From NCBI GenBank assembly GCA_032622095.1, contig CP136069.1, positions 37,048,194-37,112,193 of the forward strand: a stretch of 64,000 bases of DNA. The letters are read 5' to 3'. The notes under the pieces are model-generated. The model did not search any database. It saw nothing but the letters and a program-made list of their open reading frames with translations, and was not told the DNA's origin. This DNA comes from Siphonodentalium dalli. Taxonomy: Eukaryota > Mollusca > Scaphopoda > Gadilida > Siphonodentaliidae. Positions 12,931 through 23,410 of the stretch are shown here, in pieces. Each line of letters starts with the position of its first letter. The first letter of the stretch is position 1. Both the position numbers and the translations under genes were made by a program.

Positions 12931-12944
12931 ACATGTACCTGCAA
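9462..12944 (-). CDS. LINE ORF2: APE-type endonuclease plus reverse transcriptase (open frame, no native start)
   Basis: The 1160-codon frame encodes target-primed retrotransposition functions. Near the N-terminus is an apurinic-like endonuclease with DIVCLSETKL (catalytic Glu), LLMGDFNART and YSDVHCGV. The central reverse transcriptase has SYRGITLLSCIGKLF, NQAGFRKGRST, TFVDFKKAFDTV, GVKQGENLSPLLF and the catalytic YADDTVLF. A cysteine/histidine motif (CKLCGATMCDEFHFVMVC) closes the protein, as in many animal LINEs. No stop or frameshift is seen, suggesting recent insertion. The apparent first codon is a TTG lying in MITE sequence. Homology begins only at GLRKRLHYPEF, so the native start is lost. 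The clade cannot be fixed by eye. Confidence 0.92.
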   Translation of the reverse strand: MQVHVGGLRKRLHYPEFLSLLKGYDIVCLSETKLFAEETVDIPNFEIISNVCKPTVSHSRAGGILIAAKKSSSLCANTISSELLNVLWATVSLPKQNSDMCLVIGAVYIPPENTKYANNNWHSDLQLEIIRLREISPAILLMGDFNARTALLNDHIDDNKIAHGRGVSTVLDEYMFDDDFESDISIPMRSSEDTGKPNTYGYRLIDTCSFTNMYIVNGRVGKDKGIGKRTCRDASLVDYAIASKAAFVRVYEFEILAFSCLYSDVHCGVSLEFKVPLKTVTPPNELHEDEVCGQVMKQKIKPWDDTKAREYISRVETRSSELESKFEVVEKSPTQIGVDNFSEYLGRILTDEAANTFGSYSNNHKPRHMKTLKCNKKWFDSECRRKRKAFNRARKKYYVCKSSYYRNKLRTSSKAYKRTMDTKRATMLEKCNQELREIPKKSPDCFWKTFKKFTTGNNSVRATRDPIDLEKLFCHFKTLNEHKSSDSNLSALIESMYDLNSYDIDLNSPISVHEILDGAKSLKINKAAGVDQVCNRYIKSTIDILLPFYSRFFNLVLDSGLFPNVWGTGMIMPLYKNKGCRSDPNSYRGITLLSCIGKLFTGVLNRRLGIYVERNKLLNDNQAGFRKGRSTIDNIFVLYSLTEIYLRGGRKLYCTFVDFKKAFDTVWREGLWVKFLRTGINGKIFNIIRSMYRVTKSCVLSNARMTDYFVCCTGVKQGENLSPLLFSIYLNDLEDFLESCAIDGLNYLNDRIFSELQTYLKLWCILYADDTVLFADNPHDMQRILDAFSDYSDSWELKVNTQKTKIMIFSNKKVRSSPTFTLSNDKLEIVERFPYLGIVLFYNGRFCQAIKSIKIKSTKAMYGLLSKVRNLQIPVDLALKLFDYLIQPILLYGCEIWGFENTRAIEAVHLKFCKLLTNMKMSTPNYIVYGELGRWPLRIEIEKRMIAYWGRLLKKETCLPLTLYKLILAIKDGGKDIRYINTMNDIFVRADCEVSWKTQSPITNGMLQAIHGKLLNQFVCQWNNDISKSSRGEFYRMLKESPSLNRYYIELPFNDIIPIQRMRTTNHRLGVETMKWSRSKTKSKGKSPDSSCKLCGATMCDEFHFVMVCPELNELRAKYFDKWQLTSPSRDTFYNLLNSDDTIKLRKLSTFIKIGLNKIR

Positions 12945-13919
12945 GAAAATATCTGCAAGAAAATATCAGATACAATTGTACCCTTATATTTTCTTGCTGC
13001 AAAGATTAAGCCCGTGAGAACGCGGCGGTTTTGATGGCATTGATTCAGCTCAATCAGAACACTATATTAGTCGTGCTGGTTAAGTGAATTGGGTCTGGTA
13101 AACAACCTGTAGTCCATATTGGCAATTCATAATATGGCATTTCCAACTGTTGACGTGTATTACCGTATATATATATATAGAGTCGATGGGATGAGGCACT
13201 CACCAACCTGTAGCCACGTTGCTCTCACGCACAAAAACCTTGTATATAATGAGAAAGTGTTCACCATGCAGTTGGAAATTTCATTTCTGACACTATTACA
13301 CCAACAGTGGGTTGAAATTGTTCTGGTTGCCTGAATTTCCAACCAGTATTGTATGTCGAATTTGTTGTTTAGACCAACATTTGCATCTCGATCGTCCTAC
13401 TTTTGGTCAAAATATTGGTTTGACGTTTCCTCTATGTCCCTCCCTGAGTCCCTCCCTGGTGTCCAGTCAACATTCAAGTTAAAAAACACACAAGGCATGT
13501 GAGGTATACCAGGTCGGAAATTCAAAGGCGATGGGGAGGGGTGCAAACGTGGATTGACAGAAACACTCTCTATATATACGCCTCTATATATTCATACAAT
13601 ACTTCAGCGATTATGTTGACCCATCTAAAATGGAATTACGAAATCAGTTGTCGAAACAGACGATACTATTGGTAGATCATAACTCGAGTGCGTGAACGGT
13701 TACATAACTCGAGTGCGTGAACGGTTACAGCGAATGCCTTAGAGATTATTTTACGGATGCCGATGACCACCAATCAAGGTGAACACATATCACACACAGG
13801 CGACAACATACCCGTCCACTGCCTCCATCGGATATTTTCGTGTATTACTTTTTTTTATTGGTCAAGTAAGTCACATGGGGCATACCTGATATTTTATTGC
13901 CCGTCATGTGTACGCGCCA

Positions 13920-16650
13920 TTGAATAGATATGCATTCTTGTTTCACAATTGTTTAAGGCTTCTAACATAGATATTACATTTTCATTTGCAAAATAAGTAT
14001 TGATATTTCTGACAAAAAGTATGTTTGGCAATAACATATGGGCAATAAAACTGCATAGTAAGCTTAATTTACAATTTTTTACAATTGTTTTAAGGCTATT
14101 AATATTGACTCGACATCCTTTTGTTCGCAAAATAAGTCCGAAAGGAACATTTGGAAAAAATCATGCATCCTTATTTTCTACCTGGTTTATTAGTCCACGT
14201 TCACAAGTCAGGCATAACAAAAGATGGACTGTCGTCTGGTATATATACCCCCTTGTGGCATACCACCTAATGTGGGCATACCTATAACATGCCTAAACAG
14301 ACATCGGGTGGACCAAACAGCCAACATTTGCATATAAAGAACGGAGACTCGAACAAAACGATTGAATCCTCTATTGAATGTCCCCATAATAGTGAACATC
14401 CATACATACTTTCATTGAGATCCGAGGACTACCTGTTCAAGGACATATATATGCATAACTCTAGGTTGGAAAAGCCGAACAAAACAATGGAACCCTCTAT
14501 TGAATGTTCTCATAGTAGTGCACATCCATACCAAATTTCATTGTTGCAGTTATGACACGAACAGACATCGGACAGACCAAAAAGGCAACAGTTTTAAATA
14601 AACAAAGATGAATAACTCTAGAATGGAAATGAACAGCCAGACCGAATTTCATTGATCGATCCCCAGCACAACTGTTGAAGTTATGACATGAACATACAGA
14701 CACCAGACTGACAAAAAAGCCAACATTTCCAGAGAAATGAAGATGAATAACTCTAGAATGGAAAATCCGAACAAAACGATGCAACCCTCTATTTAATGTC
14801 ATCATACCTAATTTTATAGAGATCAGATCACTACTATTCAAGTTATGACATCAACAGACATCTGACGGACGGACGGACAGGTGAAAAACGGTATACCCCC
14901 CTTTTTTCAAAATGGGGGTATAATCATATCCCCTGCATCATATATCGGTATGATGATATGAATCGTTCTATGTAGTTAATTCCCTGACAGCATTCCGTTT
15001 AAAACATAAGTATTGATTTTTTTCTGACAAATAAGTAGGCCCTATGGTTGTCCCATAGGTATTTTGACATGACTGGAGACTGGAGAGGGATTAGCAGGAA
15101 TTATTTTTATCTAGATAATCATACAAAAAGGTCAGATATTGCAATAAAATTCCCAAATTATTTTGCAAATCGTTTTAAGGCTTAACAGCGACCCGACATT
15201 TTTTTTAATTTGTTAGTAAAATAAGTATTGATTTTTCTGACAAATAAGTATGGTTGTCACATATGTACCGTATATAGACATGGTTTGAGACTGGAGAAGG
15301 GTTAGCAGAAATGATTTTTATCTAGATAATCACACAAAAAGAACACTATATGGGAATGAAATTGCATACTTAGTTTACAGATCTTTTTAAGGCTTAACAG
15401 CGACCCGATATTTTTTTTAATTTGTAAGTAAAATAAGTATTGATTTTTCTGACAAATAAGTATGGTTGTCAAATAGCTCGGTATGGCTGGAAAGCAGATT
15501 ATCGGGGATGATGGGAGTCATCTTTTAAGATTATCATACTAAAAGAACATCTGCCAGTGGAAGCAGAAATGCATACCGATTTTACAATTGTTTTAAAGCT
15601 TCTGACAGTAACATGACATTTTTTCGATTGCAAAATAAGTATTGATTTTTTGACAAATAAGTATGGTTGTCAAATAGCTTTATAGGTATGATTGGACAGC
15701 GGATTAGCAGGGGTGGTATTGGTCGAGATTCTTATACGAAAAGAACATTTAGAAATAGAACTGCATACGTATTTCACAATTGTTTTAAGGCTTCTAACGT
15801 TGACATGACGTTTTTTTTTCGTTTGCAAAATAAGTATAGATTTTGTAACAAATAAGTATGGTTGTCTAATGGGTATGTGCATATGTTTAATTGGTTGGAC
15901 AAGTGTTACATGAATGATTTGATCGATACGAAAGGAACATTTGGCAAGATACCATACATCTTTTGATTTTTTTCTGACAAACAATTATTGCTGTGAAATG
16001 GGTATGACTGAAATGAAAGCGGATTAGCAGGGACGATGTTGGTCGAGATTATCACATAAAAAGAACATTTAAACATAGAAATGCATACTTTTTTTTACAA
16101 TTGTTTAAGATCTTACATTTTCATTAGCAAATAAGTATTGATATTTATGACAAACACATATCGGCTATAAAACTGCATACAAAGCTTAATATGCATTTTT
16201 TTTTACAATCGTTTAAAGCTATATTGATATTGACTCGACATCCTTTTGTTCGCAAACGAGTCCGAAAGGAACATTTGGAAAGAATCCTGCATCCTTATTT
16301 TCTGCCTGGTTTATTAGGCCACGTTCACAAGTCAGACATAGGCTAATTATATCGCCTACATCATATATCGGTTCTAAGTAGTTAATTGGCTGACATCATT
16401 TCGTTTACATAATAAGTATTGATTTTTTTCCTGACAAATATTGATGTACGGTTATCAGATATATGTATATGGTCGGAGAGGCATTATCAGGGATGTTGGT
16501 CGAGATTACCTCACCAAAACAAGATTTGGGAATATAATTGCAATCGTTTTAAGAGTAAACAGCAACCCGACGTTTTTTAATTTGTGAAATATGTATTTTT
16601 TTCCTGACAAATATATTTGGTTGTCATATATATAGTTGTCGTTTCACACA
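13920..16650 (+). repeat. ~200-bp satellite array, right block
   Basis: This continues the 6820-8976 satellite in the same orientation, with AAATAAGTATGGTTGTC blocks near 15240, 15450, 15655 and 15850. Two subarrays (13990-14210 with 14930-15050, and 16120-16400) preserve the same order, and comparing them exposes the insertion at 14215-14930. Units become increasingly degenerate toward 16650. Confidence 0.85.
14215..14930. mobile_element. Interspersed repeat with TATACCCCC ends inserted in the satellite
   Basis: An uninterrupted satellite counterpart at about 16330-16350 (ACGTTCACAAGTCA then ATCGCCTACATCATATATCG) shows where roughly 0.7 kb was inserted. The insert begins near TATATACCCCC and ends in GGGGGTATA. 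It carries three imperfect internal repeats, each with ATGAATAACTCTAGA, CCCTCTATTGAATGT and a GTTATGACA-ACAGACATC stretch, and ends with GACGGACGGACGG. Related sequence occurs at 60290-60740. No coding capacity is seen. Confidence 0.7.
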
Positions 16651-16853
16651 GTTCGAGAAGTCTGATTGTTATTCTCAGTTCAACTCGATAAAAGAGACGA
16701 AATGATTGACAGTAGGTCGGTACAGACCTCACAGTGAAGGTCACAGCGCGCGCCTGCGCAATACTCGCGCAATAGATATTTTGAGTCCTATGCGCATGTG
16801 TAAGTCAAAAACCATACTTATTTTACAACCATACTAATATTTCAGAACACCGG

Positions 16854-17607
16854 CACAAAGCTGTGTTTATAAATTAATCAAGGGTGTACACCAAAGTTGG
16901 AATCACTGACTTTTGACTGCAGGCCAGGTACATGCAGGAGTCAGTCTCAACTCTCAGCCTCACTCAGACTTAGAATTATCGAAATAATTTGACCGAACAG
17001 GGTGCATTTTAAGAGTGACTTTTTCATAAAACAGCGAATTCTGACATGAGTCTAATTGCAGATAAGCGCTGACATGACAAGAATTTCAGGTGTCAAACTC
17101 ACCTTTTTTTGGGAGGTTAATCCGACTTCTCCAGATATCCCACAAATTGTTAATAGTAAATGTCGATTATGCTGAAAAGTTGAAGTGAGGTGGAGAAAAC
17201 AAAATCAAGCGAGTAATTAATCTACTCGCGAGCTGTCGTTGAGCTGGATTCTGCGCAGTAACCTTCCGGAAGTCACGTGTGAAATTTACAAAAAAGCATA
17301 CACGCTATTTTCGCTCTTGGTATAGAAATATAGAAAAAATATATGACGTCATAATTTACACGCATTTAGGTAAAAAGCACCCTTGGTGGTTGCTATAATT
17401 ATATGTATCTGACAGATTTATCGGTTTGCTTTTGTGTTCGGCATTATCGGTTTCGTGTTCGGTTACTGGATATGGATTTTAAATGGTTGTGAAAAGGAAT
17501 TAAGCCTCAAGAGGACTCAGATTGTACTACTTTTAGCGCATTTCGTATGAATGATGATAATATTCTCAATGTTTTCTCGTTGTGGGTTCTGAGAAGTGTT
17601 GCTAATT
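16854..17607. other. Non-coding spacer
   Basis: Between the satellite-bearing element and the LINE remnant I see no ORF with a recognisable domain and no clear repeat. The sequence is moderately AT-rich. Confidence 0.5.
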
Positions 17608-17898
17608 TCAATGCATTTGGCCTCTTATAGAAATATGGCTTAAGCTAATTTTCTCCCAGTTCTCTAAGTTCACAACAGCGTAAAATATGTGGTATTCGTC
17701 ACGAATGTCGACACTGCATAGCGTGCATACTTGTTGAGTTATTTCAACGTTGTTCCACGAACCTTTCTCTATAGGAAGCATGTGGTTTCTATTTCGGAAT
17801 TTGACGAGGATATGGACGGTCTGATTATCACTAAGTGATATATATTTTTTCCAAGAGTGCCGGTATGTGTATTGATCATGAATTGCGAATAATGTCAA
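17608..17898 (-). pseudogene. C-terminal fragment of a LINE ORF2
   Basis: The 96-residue frame resembles the C-terminal tail of APE-type LINE ORF2 proteins. It has an FRNRNHMLPIEKGSWNN stretch (counterparts read F-R-x-x-N-H-x-L-P-I-E-x-G-x-W), then a CTLC pair, then DEYHIFY, matching the C-x2-C...DE-x-H layout. The final cysteine is replaced and the reverse transcriptase is absent, so this is a strongly 5'-truncated, decayed insertion. It differs from the tail of the 9-12.9 kb LINE, so it is another family. Confidence 0.65.
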
Positions 17899-18043
17899 AT
17901 ATTGTCCTGTTGACAGGAACTAATTTGACTGATATTTCTCTCCAAAAATATGCTAGCTGAATGAATGCTGGCAAATTCAATTAGTATATATACTCCGGCG
18001 TTGTATGAGATTATCTGGGTAGAAAACACTCTTCCACTTTCAG

Positions 18044-18307
18044 TGACAGAATTATTCATCACCGGAATCAACGGTGGCCAAAATGATACGTGCTTTGAGA
18101 TTTACTGGAACCCGCCCACAGACGGAAAGTTCGTCGAAAGTTATATTGTCAGACGAGATGCCGCGCCGGACATAACAGTTCGGCAGCCTCATGTGACAAT
18201 GTCGGGACTCCTCCCATCTACAACTTACACCATAACCATCACGCCCATTGTTTTAGAACTCGATGAAACTAAATATGGTCAGAACCACACCATCGACTGG
18301 AGAACAG
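18044..18307 (+). CDS. Fibronectin type III domain exon
   Basis: This 264-bp exon (88 codons) is bounded by a pyrimidine-rich acceptor, CTTCCACTTTCAG, and a good donor, GTGAGT. Both borders are phase 1, the symmetrical phase typical of shuffled extracellular modules. The translation has the FN3 landmarks: hydrophobic strand A, YWNPP (strand B tryptophan and prolines), ESYIV (strand C), and SGLLPSTTYTITITPI (the Leu-Tyr core before strands F and G). FN3 domains mediate extracellular protein contacts. One FN3 unit fits exactly in the exon, so flanking exons would carry other modules. The next host exon seen is the CTLD at 20669, making a shared gene plausible but unproven. Confidence 0.82.
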
Positions 18308-18454
18308 GTGAGTGTCAATCAATGGATAATGTTGGACTCAAGGGGACTAAAGGACTTCGAGTTGGGTTCATGGAAATAACATGAACTAAATTAACAAATA
18401 AATTGCCGTTTCATTATTAATATTTCGTATACTAAAACCATTCTTGGGTAAATA

Positions 18455-18850
18455 TTGCGGTTAATGTGGAATTACCGATATACAAGTCCAGGTAGTCCAA
18501 AAAGATATACCGAAGTTTAATCAAACCTAGATGGTAAACATTGCAAAAAGGTCAGCATTGACAAATATTCTTAAATTAATATTCGGACTAATATATGTGA
18601 TCTTATTGCTCGTTTATCGATTTTTTTTGACAAACCAATGTAACAGTTTTGTTCACAAAACAATGATTTCAACGTGCGGAATATCGCTGCTGGAGAACTA
18701 CATGTATCGCTTTTGAATATAGCAATAACGCCACCATGTTCTTCCTAGCACCCGGTCAGTGGTGATGTTGCACAGAATTAAATTATTTGCACATTTACTC
18801 ACTGTGGGTGCCTTTGGTCATTTTAGTGTGATCCAGTCGGCAACCCTGTT
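18455..18850 (+). repeat. Dispersed repeat, copy A (partner at 31025-31390)
   Basis: A roughly 380-bp segment matches 31025-31390 in the same orientation with many substitutions. Shared anchors include ATGGTAAACATTG, TGTAACAGTTTTG, CAATGATTTCAAC, GGAGAACTA and GTGCCTT(T/C)GGTC. One copy follows the FN3 exon and the other follows the last CTLD exon. It could be a transposon fragment or an old duplication of gene-flanking DNA. Confidence 0.6.
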
Positions 18851-20668
18851 GGCTCTAGATCTCATGAAACTTGTCCCACTCTGTGACATGTCACACTGAA
18901 TCTGCTTATACTTATCTTATTACTGATTCCATTTATACTCTACAGTCACATCTAGATTCCATTTGCAACCTCATATAACACATATACATATGTTACCTAT
19001 TCTTACTCTGTTACAATGTTTCATGATTCTAGTGCCAATAAACTTATCTTATCTTACTATCTTACTAACTTTACGTGGTGGTAGAGTATAGAGCTATCTT
19101 TATATGTTATCAGACTATCGATCTTCATAAGTTGACGTCCATTTTAGTCGTGTGTTCAACGTCAGGTCGATGAGGGGTTTTTATTATTGTTTATCTCACT
19201 TTGAAAATGTTCACAATCGATTGATTTCTATTAAGCTGATACCGACACACACTCACACAAAGTGTGGGATCGCCGAACAAAATCCAGGATTCAAGGTCCA
19301 GTGATGCATGGGTGGGTCTGAGCCCCTATTGCAGATTTTCCAACACCATGCAATTGTTTTCTTGATCTATGTTCAAAAACAAATTATTGCTACCAAATGC
19401 TATGTTCAAACTGGAACTGAATAAAGCATTAATCAAGAGCAGGGGGCTCCAAATTAAGTACCAATATTATATCGACCAAATGTGTTCGTCTATAATACAT
19501 ATCGTGTGGTGATATTACTTCTAATGGGGAACAAAATGCCCTGATCAATTGCGTCAGTTCTCACAGGTGTTCATTGTTGTTTTCGACCTTCATGTAATGC
19601 CAATGTTGAAAGATATATATATTTCTTGTATTATTGTATGATGTTCATCCTTTGACAGATTTTCTTGGTTCTACTCACTTTATAAAAAACTGAGTAATTT
19701 AACATAATTTCATTATTATTACAAAGCAAGAACTCATCTTTGTTAGGCTAACACATATTTACTTCGGGATTCCCGTGTCTGTCATTGCAAAGAATACATG
19801 TATTTTATCTGTGTTTTCGTTAATACTCTACTTGGAAAATAGACCGAATGATCAGAAGAGAAAATATAGATTGACATTTGACGATAATTTAGATCTTAAT
19901 CTAATTAAATACAAATTAAATAAATTTAATGATATTGGCTGATGTCACACGTAGCACCATAGCAATGACCTAGTATGTGTGCTGTGCTGCTATGACGCCG
20001 TGTTGTGACAATTGGTCACCGTAATTGCTACGGCATAGTTAGTTATGTCGCTAATACATTGCTTTACCTAATGAGTCTACATGTCATTTTTTAACGAAGG
20101 AAATCAAACTCTGAATTTGAATTTGATAACATACTCAGGGTTATCAGGAGGAGTATATACCAGAGCTATATACTCAGGAAATAGCAATGAGTAATACGTG
20201 TTTCATTAAACCAGTTAGTTATGTTGTCAATTAAAGGAACACATATGAATTCAGAATTGTGTACTTGGTATTGTACACTATAAAGTAGTGGAAAATAACA
20301 CGGGGCACGTGCATGCAGTTCTTCTAGTTGCAAAGTCACCTTGCTTAAGTGATGTGGATTACAATATACGGTAATGCATCACATTTTGTATTTACAAATC
20401 AAGGTAATTATGCATTACATTTATATTTATAAACCTAGGTAATGCTTCATATTTGTTATTTATATTTGGTAATGCATAGTATTTGGTATTTATAAATCTA
20501 TATAATGCATTACATTTTCTTTTAACATTTTTGTCAATTAAACTAAAGCCAAAAGTGATGTTAAACAACAACAACGGGTATGTTGTTGTAAATTCCGATT
20601 TGGATATGTACATGTGTATCCTGTTTGTAACATCTCTTCTCGTTGATTTTTTCTATGATCTTCTCAAG
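18851..20668. other. Intronic or intergenic DNA
   Basis: I see no convincing exon, RNA gene or tandem array here. The 20380-20520 stretch repeats ATTTATAAATC-A-GGTAATGCAT in an AT-rich minisatellite-like way. Confidence 0.4.
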
Positions 20669-20860
20669 ATTGCTCATCGGGGGTATATTCGCAATATACT
20701 CTAGACGGGATCCAATATCGCCTCCGATACAGTTGCACAACGATGGAATGGAATGACGCACAGGCTAGTTGTGTTGCGGATGGTACACATCAGATAACGC
20801 TCAAATCCAGACAGATGTGCGATGATTTGGCGCTTTTGTTACTGACATGGGGCCACGCAG
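20669..20860 (+). CDS. C-type lectin-like domain, N-terminal exon
   Basis: A 192-bp open segment follows acceptor CTTCTCAAG and ends at donor GTAAGT, with phase 1 at both ends. It encodes about 64 residues: a CSSG start, LDGIQYRLRYSC, then MEWNDAQASCVADG (the W-x2-A-x3-C helix of CTLDs, where A-x3-C-x3-G is diagnostic), and ends in LLLLTWGHAG. The expected following strand (xxWIDG) is absent here and found across a 9.6 kb intron at 30506, where the reading phase joins correctly. The exon is too small to be called without that partner, so confidence rests on the pair. Confidence 0.72.
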
Positions 20861-20897
20861 GTAAGTAAGATATCAGTAGCTCTACATTACGAACCTA

Positions 20898-21235
20898 TCG
20901 TAAATTTGCGGTCCATCACCCGGGAGTGATGGTGGGGTATGGGTGTTTCTATTGGGCATTTGGTCGGGCCACCCACCATGCCATTGAACAAATATGCCAA
21001 AATCCTTACCGTTCTCGAAAATGATCCATACCCCGATTTCACCCCTCGCGGTTGTACCCTGGGGGTGATGGTGGGGGTAAGGGTGTTTCTATGGAGTATT
21101 TGGGGCGGGCCACCCACCCATGACATCGAACAAATCGGCCGAAAACTTGCTGTTCTCGAAAATGGTCCATACGCCATTTTCGCCCCTCGGGTGGAACCCC
21201 CCGGGGTGATGGGTGGGGTAGGTTTTTATAACAAA
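20898..21235 (+). repeat. ~140-bp satellite, short block (2+ units)
   Basis: The units read GTGTTTCTAT-GGG-ATTTGG-CGGGCCACCCACC, then CGTTCTCGAAAATG-TCCATAC, then CCCCTCG, a GGGGTGATGG-GGGGT block, and repeat. The block begins only about 38 bp after the CTLD exon donor. Orientation and sequence match the long array at 28470-30345. Confidence 0.85.
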
Positions 21236-21602
21236 GGACGCAGAGGCACAGAGAAAATCGTTTAACCTAAGTTTTTTCTTTAGTTTCGCATCCATATTTG
21301 GATTTTGCTGTCGGAATCTCCCGACGTGTATTGGATTAATGTCCAATATATTGTCTGTTGAGATACAAATTAATGTGCATGAGATGAATTAGCCAAGTGG
21401 CTTTTATATCCAGGTAATGGTCCCACATTTAACAGATTAAGTAATTTTAGAGGTGCATGGTCGCTAATCAGCCGATTTTTCAGGAAGCATTGAATGAACT
21501 AAGTTATCCCGAAGACTTGGATTTTTCGTGTATGCAATTATTGCCCGTTCATCAGACAATTCCGCGGGCTGGTCAGCGAATAACCTGAACTCATCTTTGA
21601 AA

Positions 21603-22720
21603 TTACCAGCAACTCCTACATTGTGTCTGTTGTAAACCAAGAGATAATACGCGATTTTTCAATTTGGAAAATAGTTTCGGATTTATGATGTGGGTGAATA
21701 TCCTTGAGTATATCCGCGAGCACAAGGCATGGAAAAGTATATTAAGGGCTTGATTGAAAGATGTCAGACTGCTGTGTTTCAACATGATGACTTGTGATCT
21801 GATTATCCCCTTGAATATATGGAGTTGATGAAAGGAATGTTTGTCAAGGAGTTGTTGTGAATCACTCGGTTTGAAATATACTTTGCTGTCGAGAATTCGA
21901 TTAGTTTTAAATTGTTCCCCCTTAAAATTGGTGAGGTCCAGGGAAATCAATGGATGTTTCTGACTAAAGAAATTATCCACATCTGCTATGGAATGAGGCC
22001 ATACCACGAAAATGTCATCGATGTGTCGTAGATATGTGAGGGGCTGTTTTGGGGCAGTTTTCTAGCGCCCCATCGTCCCAATAATGTGGAGCTAAAGTTG
22101 GGGGCCTAAAGTGTTCCATATTAACCCCTTTATTTGTTGGTAAATTTCTGCATTGAACTCAAATTCATTGCCTTTAAGCGAAATGTTAAAGATGTATTTG
22201 ACATCGAACGAGGCCAGGAGAGCATCACTTTTTACTTTTCGAAAGTTTAAAGAGGAAGTCCTCTGTGTTTTTTTTATATAACTGGGGTGTCGGTTTGCGA
22301 CTGGTTTAGGAAAAAGTCAAAATATCTTGAAAGATTGTAAGATGCGGAGCCGCAATCGCTGACGGTTGGTCGACCTGGATGGTTATTATCTTTAATAGCC
22401 ATAGAATCTCTTATATTAGAGCTGAGTTTGGCGCAATGGTGTCCTAACTCCTTTCTGTCAATTATGTCTTTTTCATAAAGTTTGTTTTTCGGCCAAATAA
22501 CTGAATCGATGTTTTATAAAATAGTCTACTGTTTAACAGACGTAAAGCCGCTTTGATGTAATTTTCTCTGGATATAATTAAAGTGGCAGAGCCTTTATCG
22601 CGGGTTTGATAATAATTGTCCTATTCCTTCTAAATTAAAAAAGAGCCTGTCATTCTGAAGCGCACAAATTTTGCGTATTTTTGTAAATGCGTAAACCATT
22701 AATTTTTTCTATTACATTTG
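21603..22720 (-). pseudogene. Penelope-like element reverse transcriptase remnant
   Basis: Minus-strand frames, broken by stops and shifts, contain in order: an IKPADKGSA-like fingers stretch near 22590, a GRPTVSDCGSA segment near 22370, motif A-like LLASFDVKYIFNI near 22220, and motif C RHIDDIFVVW near 22020. The longest clean frame follows (21603-22007), with KVYFKPSDSQQLLDKHSFH and FKGIIRSQ. FDVKSLY and (Y/H)IDDIF variants with a KP-D-x-x-LL-x-x-S-x-H segment are typical of Penelope-like elements rather than APE LINEs. The GIY-YIG endonuclease is not found. Clearly inactive. Confidence 0.7.
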
Positions 22721-23129
22721 TGTCTGACAATTGCTGGGTCAGCACTTTTGTTGTCTGGTTCAGCCCGTCTTGTCTTTGAAAGGTTTATGAGCGCCATTTG
22801 AATACCTAAATATGTCAGAGGCACGTTTTGTGAAAAAAGGTGTGACCCGGATTCTAACCGTTCAGCTCATTGGTTACCTTGTGGTCCTTAATTGATACAG
22901 TGCTGGAAGCCAATCTTTGGACCCAACGTAAGAGTGCTGGATGCCCGTGCAGATCTGAACTTTGGCGGCATCACTGTATTGCTTGTTTAGTTTAATCATT
23001 TAAATCATGTTTGTCAGGTAATATTTTAAAAACATTGTTACATATTTAATTATATTGGGACATTGTGAAGTTTTAATTGACGCCAACTGCTAATATTGTC
23101 AGAGAGCGTATATTTATTGCGTCCGACAG

Positions 23130-23410
23130 CCAGGCTCATAAACTTAACCTAGTGTGACATCCATGTTCATAACCATAACACAATAAGACATCCAGGCTCA
23201 TATACATAACATAATATAATAACAGATTCATAACCACACCCTAGTGTGACAACCAGGCTCATAGGCATAACCTAATCTGACACCCAGAGTCTAGACTCAT
23301 AACCATAATATAATCCGACAACCATGCTCATAAACATAACCTAAAATGAGATATCCAGGCTCATAAGATTACCCTAATCAGACAACCAGACTCAAAATAA
23401 TAACCCAATC
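23130..23410. repeat. Minisatellite, unit about 36-40 bp
   Basis: Units of the form GACA-CCAGGCTCATAA-CATAACCTAAT recur about seven times with many substitutions and small indels. It is intronic and non-coding. Confidence 0.75.

Larger units (their letters stand above)
8977..13919 (-). mobile_element. MITE-like element copy 2, interrupted by a LINE
   Basis: 12931-13919 is homologous to the 2707-3942 element in inverse orientation, including the ends TGTACGCGCCA and the doubled CAAGAAAATATCTG block. Its right border joins satellite sequence at 13920. The missing tip of the other terminal repeat appears as TGGTGCGT at 8977-8984, right where the satellite is interrupted. The simplest reading is that the element entered the satellite first and the LINE later entered its terminal repeat. 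Confidence 0.7.
6453..16853. mobile_element. 10.4 kb TIR-bounded structure filled with ~200-bp satellite
   Basis: The first 48 bp (6453-6500, starting CCGGTGTTCTAAAATATAAG) match the inverse of 16806-16853 with about two mismatches. Similarity ends at both outer borders. The arms contain AATAAGTATGGTT, which is also the core of the ~200-bp satellite filling 6820-8976 and 13920-16650, so the satellite seems derived from the element's own terminal sequence. The only large ORF inside belongs to a nested LINE. Only a CA dinucleotide is shared directly outside the arms, so the target-site duplication and superfamily are undetermined. Confidence 0.7.
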
